Shown piece after piece: positions 1 through 9,502 of a stretch of 35,576 nucleotides of DNA. Numbering within the stretch: the stretch's first letter is position 1; each line of letters starts with the position of its first letter. The position numbers and the translations under genes were made by a program. The notes under the pieces are model-generated. The model saw only the letters and a program-made list of their open reading frames with translations. It was not told where the DNA came from and searched no databases. Source of the DNA: Chara braunii (Eukaryota; Streptophyta; Charophyceae; Charales; Characeae); contig BFEA01000003.1 of assembly GCA_003427395.1 (NCBI GenBank), positions 622,671 to 658,246 on the forward strand, given 5' to 3'.

Positions 1-72
1 TTTTTTTTTTCTCGTCTTTTTTGTTTTTGATTTTTGAAAAATCCTTTCGAAGGTAAAAAATAAAAAAATAAA
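1..72. other. Low-complexity A/T-rich leader
   Basis: T-runs and A-runs with no open frame of note. It abuts the hairpin at 73. Nothing else is visible here. Confidence 0.6.
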
Positions 73-109
73 ATGGGGTTGTAGATCTTTTCAAGATCTA
101 CAACCCCAT
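73..109. repeat. Perfect 17-bp inverted repeat (hairpin)
   Basis: Arms 73-89 and 93-109 are exact reverse complements (left arm ATGGGGTTGTAGATCTT) around a 3-nt loop TTC. The right arm runs directly into a TA microsatellite. A hairpin next to TA repeats can be a small foldback element, but no terminal duplication could be recognised. Confidence 0.85.
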
Positions 110-133
110 ATATATATATATATATATATATAT
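108..133. repeat. (TA)n microsatellite
   Basis: About 13 uninterrupted AT/TA dinucleotides directly follow the hairpin arm. Confidence 0.9.
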
Positions 134-220
134 TTTTGCCCCCAAATCACTGTCATACGGTCGTCGTCCGTGCGCCAGTACAGCCGTCTGTACGTCCGTA
201 CGCACGGGCCGTACTGAGAC

Positions 221-241
221 CCCCCGTACGACGTACGGGGG
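221..241. repeat. Short GC-rich palindrome
   Basis: CCCCCGTACG and CGTACGGGGG flank a single A, giving perfect 10-bp arms. It sits in a CGTAC-rich stretch (181-241) just left of the truncated Gypsy element. It may mark the junction, but its role is unknown. Confidence 0.75.
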
Positions 242-244
242 ACG

Positions 245-711
245 ACACTGGTCATGAGATATCCGCGGAAGGGTTGAAGCCCGATGACGCGAAGGTGGCC
301 AACATTCGTGATTAGCCACGTCCTCAGTCTGTGACTGAGATGAGATCTTTCTTAGGAATGATAGATTACTATAGGACCTTCGTTAAGAACTATAGTATAG
401 TGGCCGCTCCTTTGACTGATCTGACGTGACTTGACACCCTATGGGAGTGGACAGATGAGTGCGAGGCTGCTTTCAAACATCTGAAGCATGCGTTGACGCA
501 CTACGAGGTCTTGAAACTTCCTGATCCTGATAAGCCGTTTATAGTCACCACGGATGCCAGCCAATATGGCATTGGTGCCGTGCTCGCGCGGCAGGAGGGG
601 CCAAAGTTGAGGCCTGTAGAGTATATGTCCAAGAAAATGCCGTCTCAGAAATTGGCTAAGTCCACCTATGAGAAGGAACTCTATGCAGTTTACAAGGTTC
701 TGACCCATTAG
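245..711 (+). pseudogene. Gypsy pol fragment: RT C-terminus and RNase H
   Basis: One frame (codons at 301, 304 and so on) reads the end of the RT domain and then RNase H. Recognisable blocks are 'SVTEMRSFLG', 'PLTDLT', 'WEWTDECEAAF', 'LPDPDKPFIVTTDASQYG' (first RNase H aspartate), 'GAVLARQ' and 'STYEKELYAV'. These are hallmark Ty3/Gypsy motifs. In-frame stops lie at 313-315 (TAG, where the family has Trp) and 427-429 (TGA). The frame ends at 709-711 (TAG), where the next conserved block 'RHYLLG' continues in another frame, so about one base is lost or gained there. The N-terminal RT half with the YxDD box is absent. Dead remnant. Confidence 0.85.
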
Positions 712-1300
712 GCACTATCTCCTTGGGAGGTTCTTCATCCTTTGGACTGATCATCAGACCCTGCGATGAATGAGAACTCAGCCGGTGCTCTCTGACGCTC
801 TCAAGCGTTGGATCGAAGTCATTGAGCAATATGACTTTGACCCCCCGTATCTGAAAGGGGAGTACAACAAGGTTGTTGATGCCTTGTCGCGTAGACTTGA
901 TTTTTTAAGTGCGATGATTACTGAGTTCGATCTGACGGACAATGTTACTCAATCCTTGGTGGAAGCCTATCGTGAGGACCAGTTCATGTCTGAGATCATA
1001 CGCAGACTGCAGGCGAAGGACAAAAAGACCTCTGCCGAGTTTGAATTGGTCAATGGCTTGCTGTTCCTTGAGAAGGCAGGGAATAAACAATTGTGTGTCC
1101 CTAATAGCGAGTCTTTGCGTAGTTTATTTTTAGGTGAGTGTCATGATGCCACCGGCCATTTTGGATACAAGAAGACCGCAGCTAATCTGCTGCAGCGGTT
1201 CTGGTGGCCCACGATCATGCGAGATGCCCAACTGCACGTGGAGATTTGTCAAGTCTGTCAGCGGGACAGCCACGCACGCAGACTCCTCTTGGGCTACTGA
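712..1300 (+). pseudogene. Gypsy pol fragment: end of RNase H and integrase zinc finger
   Basis: After the frame change near 709 the RNase H continues ('RHYLLGRFFIL', 'TDHQTL') and meets a TGA at 767-769. An open stretch from 770 then covers 'LSDALKRWIEVIEQYDFD' and 'GEYNKVVDALSRR' (end of RNase H) and the integrase HHCC zinc-binding region ('GECHDATGHFGYKKT' followed by 'CQVCQRD'). It terminates at 1298-1300. The family sequence goes on in the overlapping frame of the next entry, so a frameshift lies near 1270-1290. Confidence 0.85.
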
Positions 1301-2469
1301 AGCCCCTTCCGATTCCGGAACGGCCTGGTGAGAGCATGTCCATGGACTTCATGGATACTCTGGTCACCAGTAAGAGTGGGATGCGACACATCTTCGTCAT
1401 TGTGGATAGATTTAGTAAGTATGCTAGATTAGTAGCAATGCCGGAAACAGCAAGAACGGAGTATGTGATCCGAATGTTCAAAGAGAACAGGGTTAGAGAC
1501 TTTGGTTTACCGAAGTCTATTATTAGTGACAGGGATGTCCGATTTACCAGTGAACTGTGGAAGACCGTTGCTGCAGAGCAGGGAACCCAATTGCAAATGA
1601 CTTATGGGAACAACCCAGAGGCCAACAGCCAGGCCGAGCAACTGAACCGCGTTGTACAACATCTGTTGAGGCATTACATTAAGCCCAACCAGGTGGACTG
1701 GGATGAGAAGCTCGCTCTCATCGCCAGTTTGTACAACAATGCGGTACATAGCGCCAACGGGGTGAGCCCGAACAGTTTGCTATTGACTTTCAAACCTAGA
1801 CTACCCTTAGACTTTCGCCTCCCTAAGAATCAGTCAACTACTGCACCAGGTACAGTAACTCTGGAATTTGCTTACCAGTATGAACAGAAGATGCAGCACG
1901 TTGTAGAACAGATGCAAAAGGCACAGGCGGCTATGATAGAATCTGCGAACAAACACCGCCGCGAGTCTTCATTTCAGGTTGGAGATAGAGTATGGGTTAA
2001 GTCCTCCGAACTGGGACAGGAGCACGGGATCTCCCAGAAGCTCATGCCACAGTACTTTGGACCATGGGAAGTCTTAGATATTGTTGGGACTGATCCGGAT
2101 GGACCTTCTTACGTAATCCGGATCCCTGGTCATCTTCGCACTTACCCTGTCTTTCACGCCTCCAAGCTTGCACCTTTCAAGGAAACAAATCAGTTTCCAT
2201 CTCGTCGTTCCATGCTGCCCCCAACCATGGATGGAGAGGTCGACATTGGCGATATTGTTGATCACCGGGAGCTGCCAATGCCAAGGACAACAGGCAGAGG
2301 GCGTCCTCCAAAACCAAAGCTGCAGTACCGCGTTCGGTTTCGACATCATACTGATCCGAAGGAGGACCGCTGGTTTACCAGGGATGAACTCATGCAGACC
2401 ACTCCGCAAGTGGTGGCCCACTATGAGAAATCTCTGCAGAAAGGGAAGCGCCCGATGGTCGAAGACTGA
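1204..2469 (+). CDS. Gypsy integrase catalytic core with chromodomain-like C-terminus
   Basis: This is the longest intact frame of the window, 421 codons if read from the ATG at 1204. The first ~30 codons are probably out of frame relative to the ancestral protein, so homologous sequence begins around 1285. Integrase catalyses insertion of retroelement cDNA. The DDE triad is visible: D in 'MDFMDTL', D in 'IISDRDVRFTS', E in 'EANSQAEQLNR'. The usual HPQTDGQTER box is altered. A linker with 'VGDRVWVKSS' and 'FGPWEVLDIVG' (GPY/F-like module) follows. The tail has 'VDHRELPMP', 'LQYRVRFRHH' and 'DRWFTRDEL', resembling a chromodomain as in chromoviruses. It ends just before the polypurine tract. 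The ORF is preserved, but upstream decay means it cannot be expressed as a normal polyprotein. Confidence 0.88.
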   Translation: MAHDHARCPTARGDLSSLSAGQPRTQTPLGLLKPLPIPERPGESMSMDFMDTLVTSKSGMRHIFVIVDRFSKYARLVAMPETARTEYVIRMFKENRVRDFGLPKSIISDRDVRFTSELWKTVAAEQGTQLQMTYGNNPEANSQAEQLNRVVQHLLRHYIKPNQVDWDEKLALIASLYNNAVHSANGVSPNSLLLTFKPRLPLDFRLPKNQSTTAPGTVTLEFAYQYEQKMQHVVEQMQKAQAAMIESANKHRRESSFQVGDRVWVKSSELGQEHGISQKLMPQYFGPWEVLDIVGTDPDGPSYVIRIPGHLRTYPVFHASKLAPFKETNQFPSRRSMLPPTMDGEVDIGDIVDHRELPMPRTTGRGRPPKPKLQYRVRFRHHTDPKEDRWFTRDELMQTTPQVVAHYEKSLQKGKRPMVED

Positions 2470-2493
2470 GCTTCTCCGAGGACTATTGAAGCT

Positions 2494-2505
2494 AAGGAGG
2501 AGGGA
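2494..2505 (+). other. Polypurine tract (plus-strand primer) of the Gypsy element
   Basis: AAGGAGGAGGGA lies 25 bases after the integrase stop and is followed one base later by TGTGAGG, the expected start of an LTR. Its position and composition fit a PPT. Confidence 0.65.
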
Positions 2506-2506
2506 A

Positions 2507-3430
2507 TGTGAGGTCACTGCCTCTATGATCCCCACTCAGCCCCTTTTTGGGAGCCTGTCGGCCGCCCTAAGTGAAGGCAGGCTCGACGAGGCCCCTCAGG
2601 GCCTTATTTCGGCCTCTGCGCAACTCAAGGAAATTCAGGCAGTTGCGTAGCGTCAGTTGGTTGAGAGAACCCAGGCCCTGGGCCACCTACGTGAATGATT
2701 GGAAAGCAGGCCCTGGGCTAGATACGGGTACTAGGCTGAACACAGGCCGAGGCAGCTGGGCGCATGCAACCAACTCAGGCGCAAGGCCTGTTCTTGCACA
2801 TGCTGGGCCTCAGGCTGCTGGGGCCTACTGGAAGCTTCGTGGGACTGAACGCAGGCAGGCCACTTCGATATAGCAAAGGGCCTGCCTCCTCATTCGATAT
2901 TCGGGTGCTGGCTGCATGTTGCGCAAGCGCTGCTGTGCTATTTGTTGGCAGGGACTCACGCTCTCACGGGCGAGCAGGAAGGGGTGGGCAGCCATAGCCA
3001 AGTTGCTCCGCTGTGAGCTGGGTGTGGCGCAGGGTGGTCCTTGGGTGCTAGTGGCATCTGTGTGTTGGGGAACGAGGTTGTGAGTGTGGCAAGAGACATA
3101 CCTGGTGCTGGAAGCGTGCGACATTGGTCGTTGTATGCTCGTACTTCGGGAAAGCTGTTGACGTCATCTTTCGGCATCGTAGTATAGGCTAGATAGGATC
3201 TGCCACAAGTAGTCTGGGCGCCGAGCGCCAGATAGGATATCAACTCTGGTTCTTCGTTGATGATGATGGGACTATTTCACCATTGTCAATTATGAACTCT
3301 TGGTGTGTTCTTATTTGGTGAATCTCGTGATGCAATTCTGCTGTTGGTTTGAGGTCACGACTATCTGGACTCATATGTAGGATGCTGTTTGATTGCTGAA
3401 GTTCGCTATTGCTCATCTTCCTTGCAAATG
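2507..3430 (+). repeat. Putative 3' LTR (right edge uncertain)
   Basis: It starts with TG directly after the polypurine tract. It has no long reliable ORF and includes GC-rich, partly self-complementary stretches (for example around 2585-2625). No 5' LTR is in the window, so the CA end and target-site duplication cannot be fixed. Sequence before the A-rich stretch at 3441 is the outer limit. Confidence 0.45.
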
Positions 3431-3520
3431 GGGTGTCTTAGAAAAAAAATAAGATAAAATTTGGGGGTGGAGGTGGGCGGGGTGTTGGCGCAGGGCCCTG
3501 CGGGAAACAAGGCCCGACCG

Positions 3521-3530
3521 TTTTTTTTTN

Positions 3531-3572
<42 letters not shown>
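3521..3572 (-). repeat. Poly(A) tail on the minus strand (poly(T) on +) containing an N
   Basis: 51 T and one N (3530) in a row on +. On - this is a long A-tail, as left by LINE-machinery retroposition, and it lies downstream of the minus-strand LINE. It may be that element's tail, but the intervening 3573-3930 could not be recognised as LINE 3' UTR. The N shows that the length is not reliable. Confidence 0.5.
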
Positions 3573-3573
<1 letters not shown>

Positions 3574-3930
3574 TAGTATGGCGCTGGCAGCCTGCCGCAG
3601 TGTCATGATGTCATCATAGTATCATCATAATTGTTTGTTTTAGGGCCCAGAACAGCCTGCGAATGCCCCACACGGCCGACGAAAGCCATGCCTAACACAA
3701 CCGAACTTGATTTTTAGTTTTTTTCCAATAAAATTAAAAATATAATTCTGATCGAAAAAAAAAATAAAAAAAATATGGGCAGGTGCCCGTTGCCATGGAG
3801 CACAAACGTGTGCAAATAAAACACCCCCCAATATGCCAAAAAAAAAAAAAAAACGGAGTTCCCGCTCTGTGTGAACTCCGTGAACTCCAACCAGTCACGA
3901 AAAACGTGACCAGTGACCGGCCCGCGTTCA
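3573..3930. other. Spacer without recognisable gene
   Basis: A/T-rich with short A-runs (3757-3774 region, 3839-3853). It contains a tract where GTGAACTCC-type and GTGACC-type words recur (3850-3960), a small degenerate repeat. No coding signal. Confidence 0.4.
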
Positions 3931-4872
3931 CCAGGGCCGTGAACGGTGAACGGGGGTACGACACTGCTTGCCGCACCGACCTGGTCAGTTGCAAAAAGCC
4001 TGATCTCACAACGTTCACCTGCATGCATGTTCTAGCGGATGTTAGGAGCATTCTGGTCCATCTGCAAAACTTTCCCCCAATACCCCTCCAAAGAAGACTG
4101 CAGAAAAAAACTCCCATCTCACCTGGTCGTAGGCTTTCTTAAGGTCAATTGTTATAAAAGCCAATGACTGATTGCAGACTTCCGCGTGCTTCAGGACCTG
4201 CCTCGCAAAAATGATGTTAGACTCTATCTGCCGTCCTGGGACAAACCCCGCCTGAGATGGGTTGATAATACGCGGTAGCACCACATTCAGGCGGTTTGCA
4301 GGGACTTTAGCCAGCAGCTTGTAAGTGGCATTCAGGATCAAGATCGGCTGCCAGTTTTTGACATCCACTCTTTCACCTTTTTTGTATATTAACACCACAA
4401 ACGCATCTGCAAAGCCCACTGGAATTTGTTCCTTCTGCAATGCCTCGTTAAAAGCTCTGGTAAGGATTGGCACAAAGAAGGGGCGCGCAGCCTTGTACAT
4501 TTCGACCGGGATTCCGTCAACTCCTGGTGCCTTAAGTCTTGGCAGCTCATCGATCGCCTTCAGTATCTCTTCCAAAGTAATGTCCTCCTCAAGGGGCTCG
4601 GCTTGTTTCTGGGTCAATCCACCCGACACATGCTTCCAGATGTGCTCTCGGGGGTCCTTCGCCATTTGATCGGCCGACCAGTCCTCGTCCTCCGTAGAGA
4701 GGTTTGCGTAATAGTCCGTCACGCAATTCATGATACCTACTGTTGTCTCTTGTCTTGGCCTTTGCAGATCAAATGGGTGGTCCATGGCTGTAATCAGGGC
4801 AATCCCTTGCATTTTTCCCAACTTTTTAAAGAACCGCCTTGACATCTTCTCACCTACCATGGACCACCCCAC
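3930..4872 (-). pseudogene. LINE reverse transcriptase domain, frameshifted and truncated
   Basis: The open frame 4042-4872 carries non-LTR RT blocks in order: 'MSRRFFKKLGK', 'LKAPGVDGIPVEMYKA', 'VVLIYKKGERVDVKNWQPI', 'NATYKLLAKVPANRL', 'INPSQAGFVPGRQIESN' and 'FITIDLKKAYDQVRWEFF', the last holding the first catalytic Asp. At the A7 run 4104-4110 the homologous frame switches, and the next frame continues with 'LTRSVRQ' near 3980. That fits the conserved 'SVRQGCPLSP' block with damaged end residues. Homology fades at about 3940, before the FADD catalytic box. The element is therefore catalytically dead. Confidence 0.9.
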
Positions 4873-5165
4873 CCTCGATCTGCCCCCCCATCGAGCCGCT
4901 TCGACTATCTCCCACTCCTTCCATTCCCTTACAGCCTCTAGCCTCTCACCCCACCATTCCTCATCCGACTGATTATCTCTTGGACCCCTGTTCAGTGCGT
5001 TAAGACGGTCTACATACTTCTGTCCTGTGGCAAGATGAGCACGATAACTACGCGCTAGTCGGTCATGCAGATACCTTCAGAGCAAAGCATTACCTTGGGT
5101 TAACCGTTCCAATTCGTTCATTTCCTGGGGGCGCATCTGTAACCAAGACTCCCAGTGTTGTTGGA
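4873..5165 (-). pseudogene. LINE ORF2 linker between endonuclease and RT
   Basis: Frames with ORF2-linker character ('DEEWWGERLEAVREWKEW', 'VEAARWG') read toward the RT start. They are broken by a frame change in the G-run near 4880-4890. No separate gene. Confidence 0.6.
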
Positions 5166-6022
5166 TCAGCGACTTGTACTCAGGGTTCTGAGAACCCACG
5201 CAGGTATGGAGGGCTGCGGACGTCCTACCATAATATCACCGACTGGAAATGCCGCCACCATTTTCACATGGTCCGAAAGCGCAGTCGGACAGTAGGATAT
5301 CTCGTTGCCGTTCCTGTAAATTGAGTACGAGACCCATACCATATCAATTCTACTGCATCTGTCCACCGATCCGTACCACGTAAACTCCCGCCCCGCAGGT
5401 ACCTATAAGCATCCACACATCCCAGCTCAGTCATCAGCAATTGCAAAGCCTCCACATCCGTTGTGGGTGGGTGCTCCAGGATCGAATCCAGGCCTGGGTG
5501 AATGGTAGTATTAAAGTCCCCCACAAACACATATCCATCAACCTCGGGGATTTTAGTCCTAATATTCTCCCAGAACTCTCTACGCTCCCGAAGGTCCGAT
5601 GGCCCATCCACCGTCATCACACACCAGCGTAATCGCCCCCTTCGTAAAATGACCCATGCCCATCTTCCTTGCCAGTCCCAGTTCCAATCAAATAATTCCC
5701 CCTGGAATTTGGGAGAAATTAGTATGGCAACACCCCCCTGCGTGGCCCTATCTGTTCTGCCTTGAGTCGGAGCCCACACGTGAGGTCCTCTCCACCAAGG
5801 GACATCCTGCACGCACAGTCCTTCCCCCAACTTCGTTTCTTGAAGACAGACAACATCAGCCTGGTTCCTTCGCACTGTGCGCTGCAATTCCCACCTCTTC
5901 GGATTCAAGGAGCGCGATGATAGCCCCTTTACGTTCCAGGACAGTACCTTCAACTTCGTAGGCCGGGCACGTTGGTCCATTTCTCTTATCCCTAGTCTGT
6001 AAGATCCGCTGGCAGCGACCAC
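5166..6022 (-). pseudogene. LINE apurinic-like endonuclease domain, frameshifted near its end
   Basis: This domain nicks target DNA for target-primed reverse transcription. Frame 5264-6022 shows the exonuclease-endonuclease-phosphatase motifs 'LKVLSWNVKGL' (Asn), 'ADVVCLQETKLG' (Glu) and 'GYVFVGDFNTTI' (Asp, Asn). The start used is the ATG at 6022. A second in-frame Met 14 residues on ('MDQRARP') is equally possible. Near 5366 the homology switches frame. The last motif, 'SRIDMVWV' followed by 'TALSDHV' with the catalytic His, is intact in the overlapping frame 5166-5366. All catalytic residues survive, but not in one frame. Confidence 0.9.
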
Positions 6023-6319
6023 AGATCATGAGGAAGACCTCCTCCCTCACGAGAAAGGAGAGACAGAACAACGAAAGTCGACAAAACAAAAAACACAATA
6101 CCAAAGGAAAAGCAAAAAATGAACACAGACCCTTCTAAAGAAGAAAAACAGCCTTATCGTCGGGAGGGAGTGCACCCATCCTGAGGCACTCCATAATTAA
6201 CACAGCTCCTATTTCCATAATCACTACTCCCTATCACTAAACGTCGCCCACCAATCCTTAGCATTATGGAAATTCGCAGAACCCACCCGCTGCTCCTCTG
6301 GAAGCATCGAGTTGACCTT
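6023..6319 (-). other. 5' side of the LINE up to the 18S junction
   Basis: A/T-rich, with no ORF1-type coding signal. A stretch near 6224-6310 reads open on - but resembles nothing I know. The LINE/18S junction lies in 6300-6320. Confidence 0.4.
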
Positions 6320-6401
6320 AGAGTGCAAACTGTTCACACTTAGACGTGCATGGCTTAGTCTTTGAGTCAGGCATATGACTACTGGCAGGATCAACCAGGT
6401 A
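6320..6401 (-). rRNA. 18S rRNA, first ~82 nt only (truncated)
   Basis: The minus strand starts at 6401 with TACCTGGTTGATCCTGCCAG, the universal eukaryotic 18S 5' end. It continues through the 'AGTCATATGC' block and 'AAGCCATGCACGTCTAAG' (normally ATGCATGTCTAAG). Similarity ends after about 82 nt near 6320, where LINE-side sequence starts. A few T-to-C type differences are present. The remaining ~1.7 kb of 18S is not in the window, so this copy cannot make 18S rRNA. Confidence 0.93.
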
Positions 6402-8025
6402 GCGGGTGTAACGAGCAGCCGCAAGGAGTGATGGCTGAGGCGCACGTAAGCACGTCACGCCGGCCAGCCTACCGAAAGAATGGTGAACAATCGTGGAACG
6501 TGCAATGAGCTGCCGAGACATCATGAAGTCCGGCTGTTTGAATTGCAGGTGAACTTCCCCTCTGTAGGCCAGCTCCAACGCCAAGGTACCACACAATCCA
6601 ACACAGCGCGCCGCACCCGCTCACAAGATTGGCTGCGAACAACATCCGCCCACACCACACCCTGAGATCGCAAGATAACCACACTCTCCGAACAACAGCG
6701 TGCGCGAAGGAACCACCGACCACTTCGGCCCACAGCCGGATGCCACCGCCCACCCAAAACGTCCTGACAGCGAAGTGCACCGCCTCATCTCTGCATCGAG
6801 AAATGCGAGCCAGGAGAGAAACGAATGTACCACGCATCCAACATGTTCGAACGGACGAAAAACCTCCACCTGTGCACGGGGACGCAAAAGGAACACCCCT
6901 TCCCCCCTGGATCCACGTGCGCCTGTTGCTGCGGGCACCACCAATAGAACTCGACGCAGACGAAACCAGGAGACAGAGAGCAGTACCCTTCACAGCCCAC
7001 AACCTAAACACAGCGGAACCGCAATGCAACACGATCCGTCACGGTGTGCAACCTACCGAGACCACAGCATGGGGGACACGACGGGCACAAGCGCGCATTG
7101 CAACAAGTCGGGCGGATGACAGGCCCAACCTCGCGATGCTGTCGGCGGATGCATCACGCATCCCACAAGTCTCCGCCCTCGCATATGGTAAGCAATGGGT
7201 GCAGGGCCGAGGCCACCTGCGCCACCGCTCAATGGCGCGCTCGGATGGCGAAGAGCGCAGAGCCTCCTCACCAAGTCTTGACTCCCCCTCAACACAAACG
7301 GAACGCTCCGTTGTGAGTGTGGACACGAAGACGACAACACAACAAAGCCCCAACCGCTCTCCCTGAAACCGACGGGATGAGGGTGTCGAAGCTGAGAGTC
7401 GGTGACAGGCACCTCCGCCTGCACCACCTGCAAACGACCACCAACTGGACCACCGGCGACGATCAGGCGTTAATCATCGCAAGAAGAGTGGAGAGCCTAC
7501 TCGCCAAGTCACAACACCCCCTCAACACAAACGCGACGCACCGTTGTGAGTGCGGACACAAAGACGACACCACAACAAGACCGCAACCGCTCTCCCCGAA
7601 GCCCACGAGATAAGGGTGCCAAAGCTGAGAGTCGATGGCGGGCACCTCCGCCTCCACCACCTGCAAACGACCAGCAATCGGACCGCCATCACTGATCAAG
7701 GGCCAATCATCGCAAGAGAATGAGCGAGGGTGAACGCAACAATCCACAACCCAGCACCACGGCATAGGAAAGCCCCGACAGCCGCGACCGACGCCAGCGA
7801 CGAGCGAGCTGTCGTGAACGCCCTCCGAGAGAGACGACCAGAGGCCCGCACGGCGCCGCAAAAATGTTCGCTCGACCACATGAGAACGACTCGCCCGTCC
7901 CTCGCAAACTGGAAACCACCCAAAGCGTCTGCAAAGAATCCCTCGAACCTCAAGTACAAGGTCCCAAAACCCACACCCGAAACCTCGCCATCGTCGACTA
8001 CAAGGGGCCTGCTAAGCATGCAGTC
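6402..8025 (-). other. Candidate 5' external transcribed spacer of the rDNA unit
   Basis: This lies directly upstream of the 18S 5' end on -. It is GC-rich and carries long but compositionally biased open frames in several phases (Thr/Pro/Arg-rich on +), which I treat as non-coding. It contains a two-copy 233-bp tandem repeat. It ends at the Pol I promoter-like motif near 8026. Length about 1.6 kb. Confidence 0.6.
7262..7726. repeat. Two-copy tandem repeat, unit ~233 bp
   Basis: Copy 1 (7262-7494) starts GCCTCCTCACCAAGTC and copy 2 (7495-7726) starts GCCTACTCGCCAAGTC. Shared blocks such as CCCCCTCAACACAAAC, GCTGAGAGTCG, CACCACCTGCAAACGACCA and AATCATCGCAAGA keep the same spacing. ETS/IGS repeats of this kind are usual in plant rDNA. 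Confidence 0.9.
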
Positions 8026-8040
8026 CCCTATAAGAGTGCA
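8022..8040 (-). promoter_or_regulatory. Candidate RNA polymerase I core promoter / rRNA start
   Basis: On - the sequence reads CTCTTATAGGGGACTGC. The plant Pol I start consensus is TATA(R)TA(N)GGGG, so TATAGGGG fits with one short deviation. It lies ~1.62 kb upstream of the 18S start in the right orientation, and the G-rich leader follows. Motif match only. Confidence 0.5.
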
Positions 8041-8359
8041 AACGGGACTCCAAACCGCGACTGTTTGGCACATCCGGAGGGTGCTCATTGAGCTATCCGC
8101 CAAGGGACCTGCACATGTCCCTTTTCAGCAAGATCACCAAACAGACCCCAATGGAGATGTCCCGGTCGGGACCTCATCCGTTTTTGCTCTCAATAAAACG
8201 TCTCTGGACCTTGGAACCTGGGAGACCCACTTTTCTCGGGGTCGTTCCTACGCCCAAGTGGCAGTGCGTGGTATCTGCTGCCCCCAGAAAATTCGACACC
8301 TCAAAAGTCCATCCCATCTCCGTCCCTTCCAACACAAAGGGATAAGGCGCAGGACCAGG

Positions 8360-8384
8360 AAAAAAAAAAAAAAAAAAAAAAAAA
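8360..8384. repeat. Poly(A) tract (25 nt)
   Basis: An uninterrupted A-run on + upstream (in rDNA sense) of the promoter-like motif. It could be the tail of a plus-strand retroposed fragment or simple slippage. Confidence 0.8.
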
Positions 8385-8729
8385 GACGAAACAAACAGAG
8401 AAAAGGCCAAGCAGCTTCTGTGCCTAACGACACAGATCACGCCATGGTGCGGGGGTGAAAAGTTTACGAAAGTCTACCAGAATCGTGCGTTCGTTGTGGG
8501 GTTATGTATTGGCAAACATGACCGGACACACACTCCAAAAAAAGAAGGGGGGAAAGAAAAGTCAAGGATGACTTGACAAATTCGTCATTTCAATTTGTGT
8601 CGGCCCCGAAGAAAACATTATCCGGCAGAACACGCGAGGCCGAAAACCCGACGGCCATAAATATTTCAGTGCATGTCCCGGAGAACACCATAGAGCCAAT
8701 CAGGTACTGCCTCCAGTGAACCAGCCCGC

Positions 8730-8822
8730 CATGATCATGCGCACTCGCGGGGAGGGCCGAATAGGGCAAGAAGTGGGTCGTTTGCCCCCGCCATGAACAT
8801 CATTGCACGCACACTGTCGCAC
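8730..8822. repeat. rDNA spacer subrepeats (~62 bp), promoter-side copies
   Basis: One full copy (8730-8791, starting CATGATCATGCGCACTCG, core GGGAGGGCCGAATAGGGCAA) is followed by a partial one (CATGAACATCATTGCACGC). The same unit occurs at 15351-15480 on the far side of the spacer. Confidence 0.75.
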
Positions 8823-9502
8823 TTTTTCCCAGTCGAGTCTCTACGGGCGACCAGAAAGCCAACAGGCTGTCACTCAGGTTTTTGGTGTCATTTGCAATAA
8901 ATAAAATTAATTAAATAGAGCAAATCCCTTCCTGTTGTGTGCGTCCGGCTTCGAGCGAGACCCTTCAATTGCGGTTTTCACAGGACCCCGGTCTTAGGAA
9001 TCTTTGATTATGATGCGGAACAACAATGTTAATGAAGATAATAAAAATTAAATTAAATACGCCATGTGTGTTTCAAGATGCCAATTTACTAACTTTGAGA
9101 ACTGTGACGGGAACATCAGAGAATGCAATCATCAGCAGAGCAATGCAAAGAAGCAAGACTGACAGACTCGAGCACATACAAAGTTAAGTGAGGGAAGAAT
9201 GAGAACTCATAATAGTCTCAGAAAGTACACATGTAGGGAGCATGGTCAGCACCAGTCTAGAGTCCCCATGCGTCCCTCAGAACCTCACACTCAATCTCTC
9301 ATCATGTTTGATAATTGCTGCTCCTTTGACCTTCTCTGGTTCACTAAACTGTCTCAGTAATGTGGTTATTTCGGTTGCTGCTCGTTTTCTAATAGTGTAC
9401 TGCATGTACAATTATGACCAGTTTCTAATCAGGTTCATCCTCCCCAGTCTGTCTTTGTTTGATACTTGCGCGTTTTCTCTTGAAGTCGGTGACTAAATCC
9501 TC
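8823..9502. other. Spacer sequence, no supported gene
   Basis: A/T-rich stretches (8897-8920, 9040-9060) and a short plus-strand open frame (9242-9496) without family resemblance. On -, 9270-9410 has a short coding-like stretch ('RKRAATEITTLLRQF') that could be a 3' exon of the gene at 9503-10000, but no splice pair kept the frame. Confidence 0.35.

Larger units (their letters stand above)
245..3430 (+). mobile_element. 5'-truncated Ty3/Gypsy retrotransposon with chromodomain-like integrase tail
   Basis: Domain order on + is the end of reverse transcriptase (thumb/connection), RNase H, zinc-binding and catalytic integrase, chromodomain-like tail, polypurine tract and putative 3' LTR. RT-RH-IN order is diagnostic of Ty3/Gypsy. 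The 5' LTR, gag, protease and the RT active-site half are missing. Three nonsense codons and at least two frame changes show that it is not autonomous. The right edge is approximate because the end of the LTR could not be matched to a second copy. Confidence 0.85.
3930..6320 (-). mobile_element. Decayed L1-type LINE (endonuclease and reverse transcriptase)
   Basis: An apurinic-like endonuclease followed by reverse transcriptase on - is the ORF2 order of L1-clade LINEs. The homology stops inside the RT palm, so the 3' part (rest of RT, cysteine motif) is missing. Several frameshifts lie between domains. The 5' side extends to somewhere between 6030 and 6320, where 18S rRNA sequence begins. No ORF1 was recognised. 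Confidence 0.85.

Noticed and set aside
6629-7366. 245-codon plus-strand open frame rich in Thr, Arg, Pro and His
   Set aside because: It overlaps the candidate ETS, competes with other long frames in the same GC-rich stretch and has no family resemblance. It is best explained by composition.
7730-8458. 242-codon plus-strand open frame ending in a poly-Lys run
   Set aside because: The Lys run is only the A25 tract. It overlaps the promoter-like motif, and no domain was recognised.
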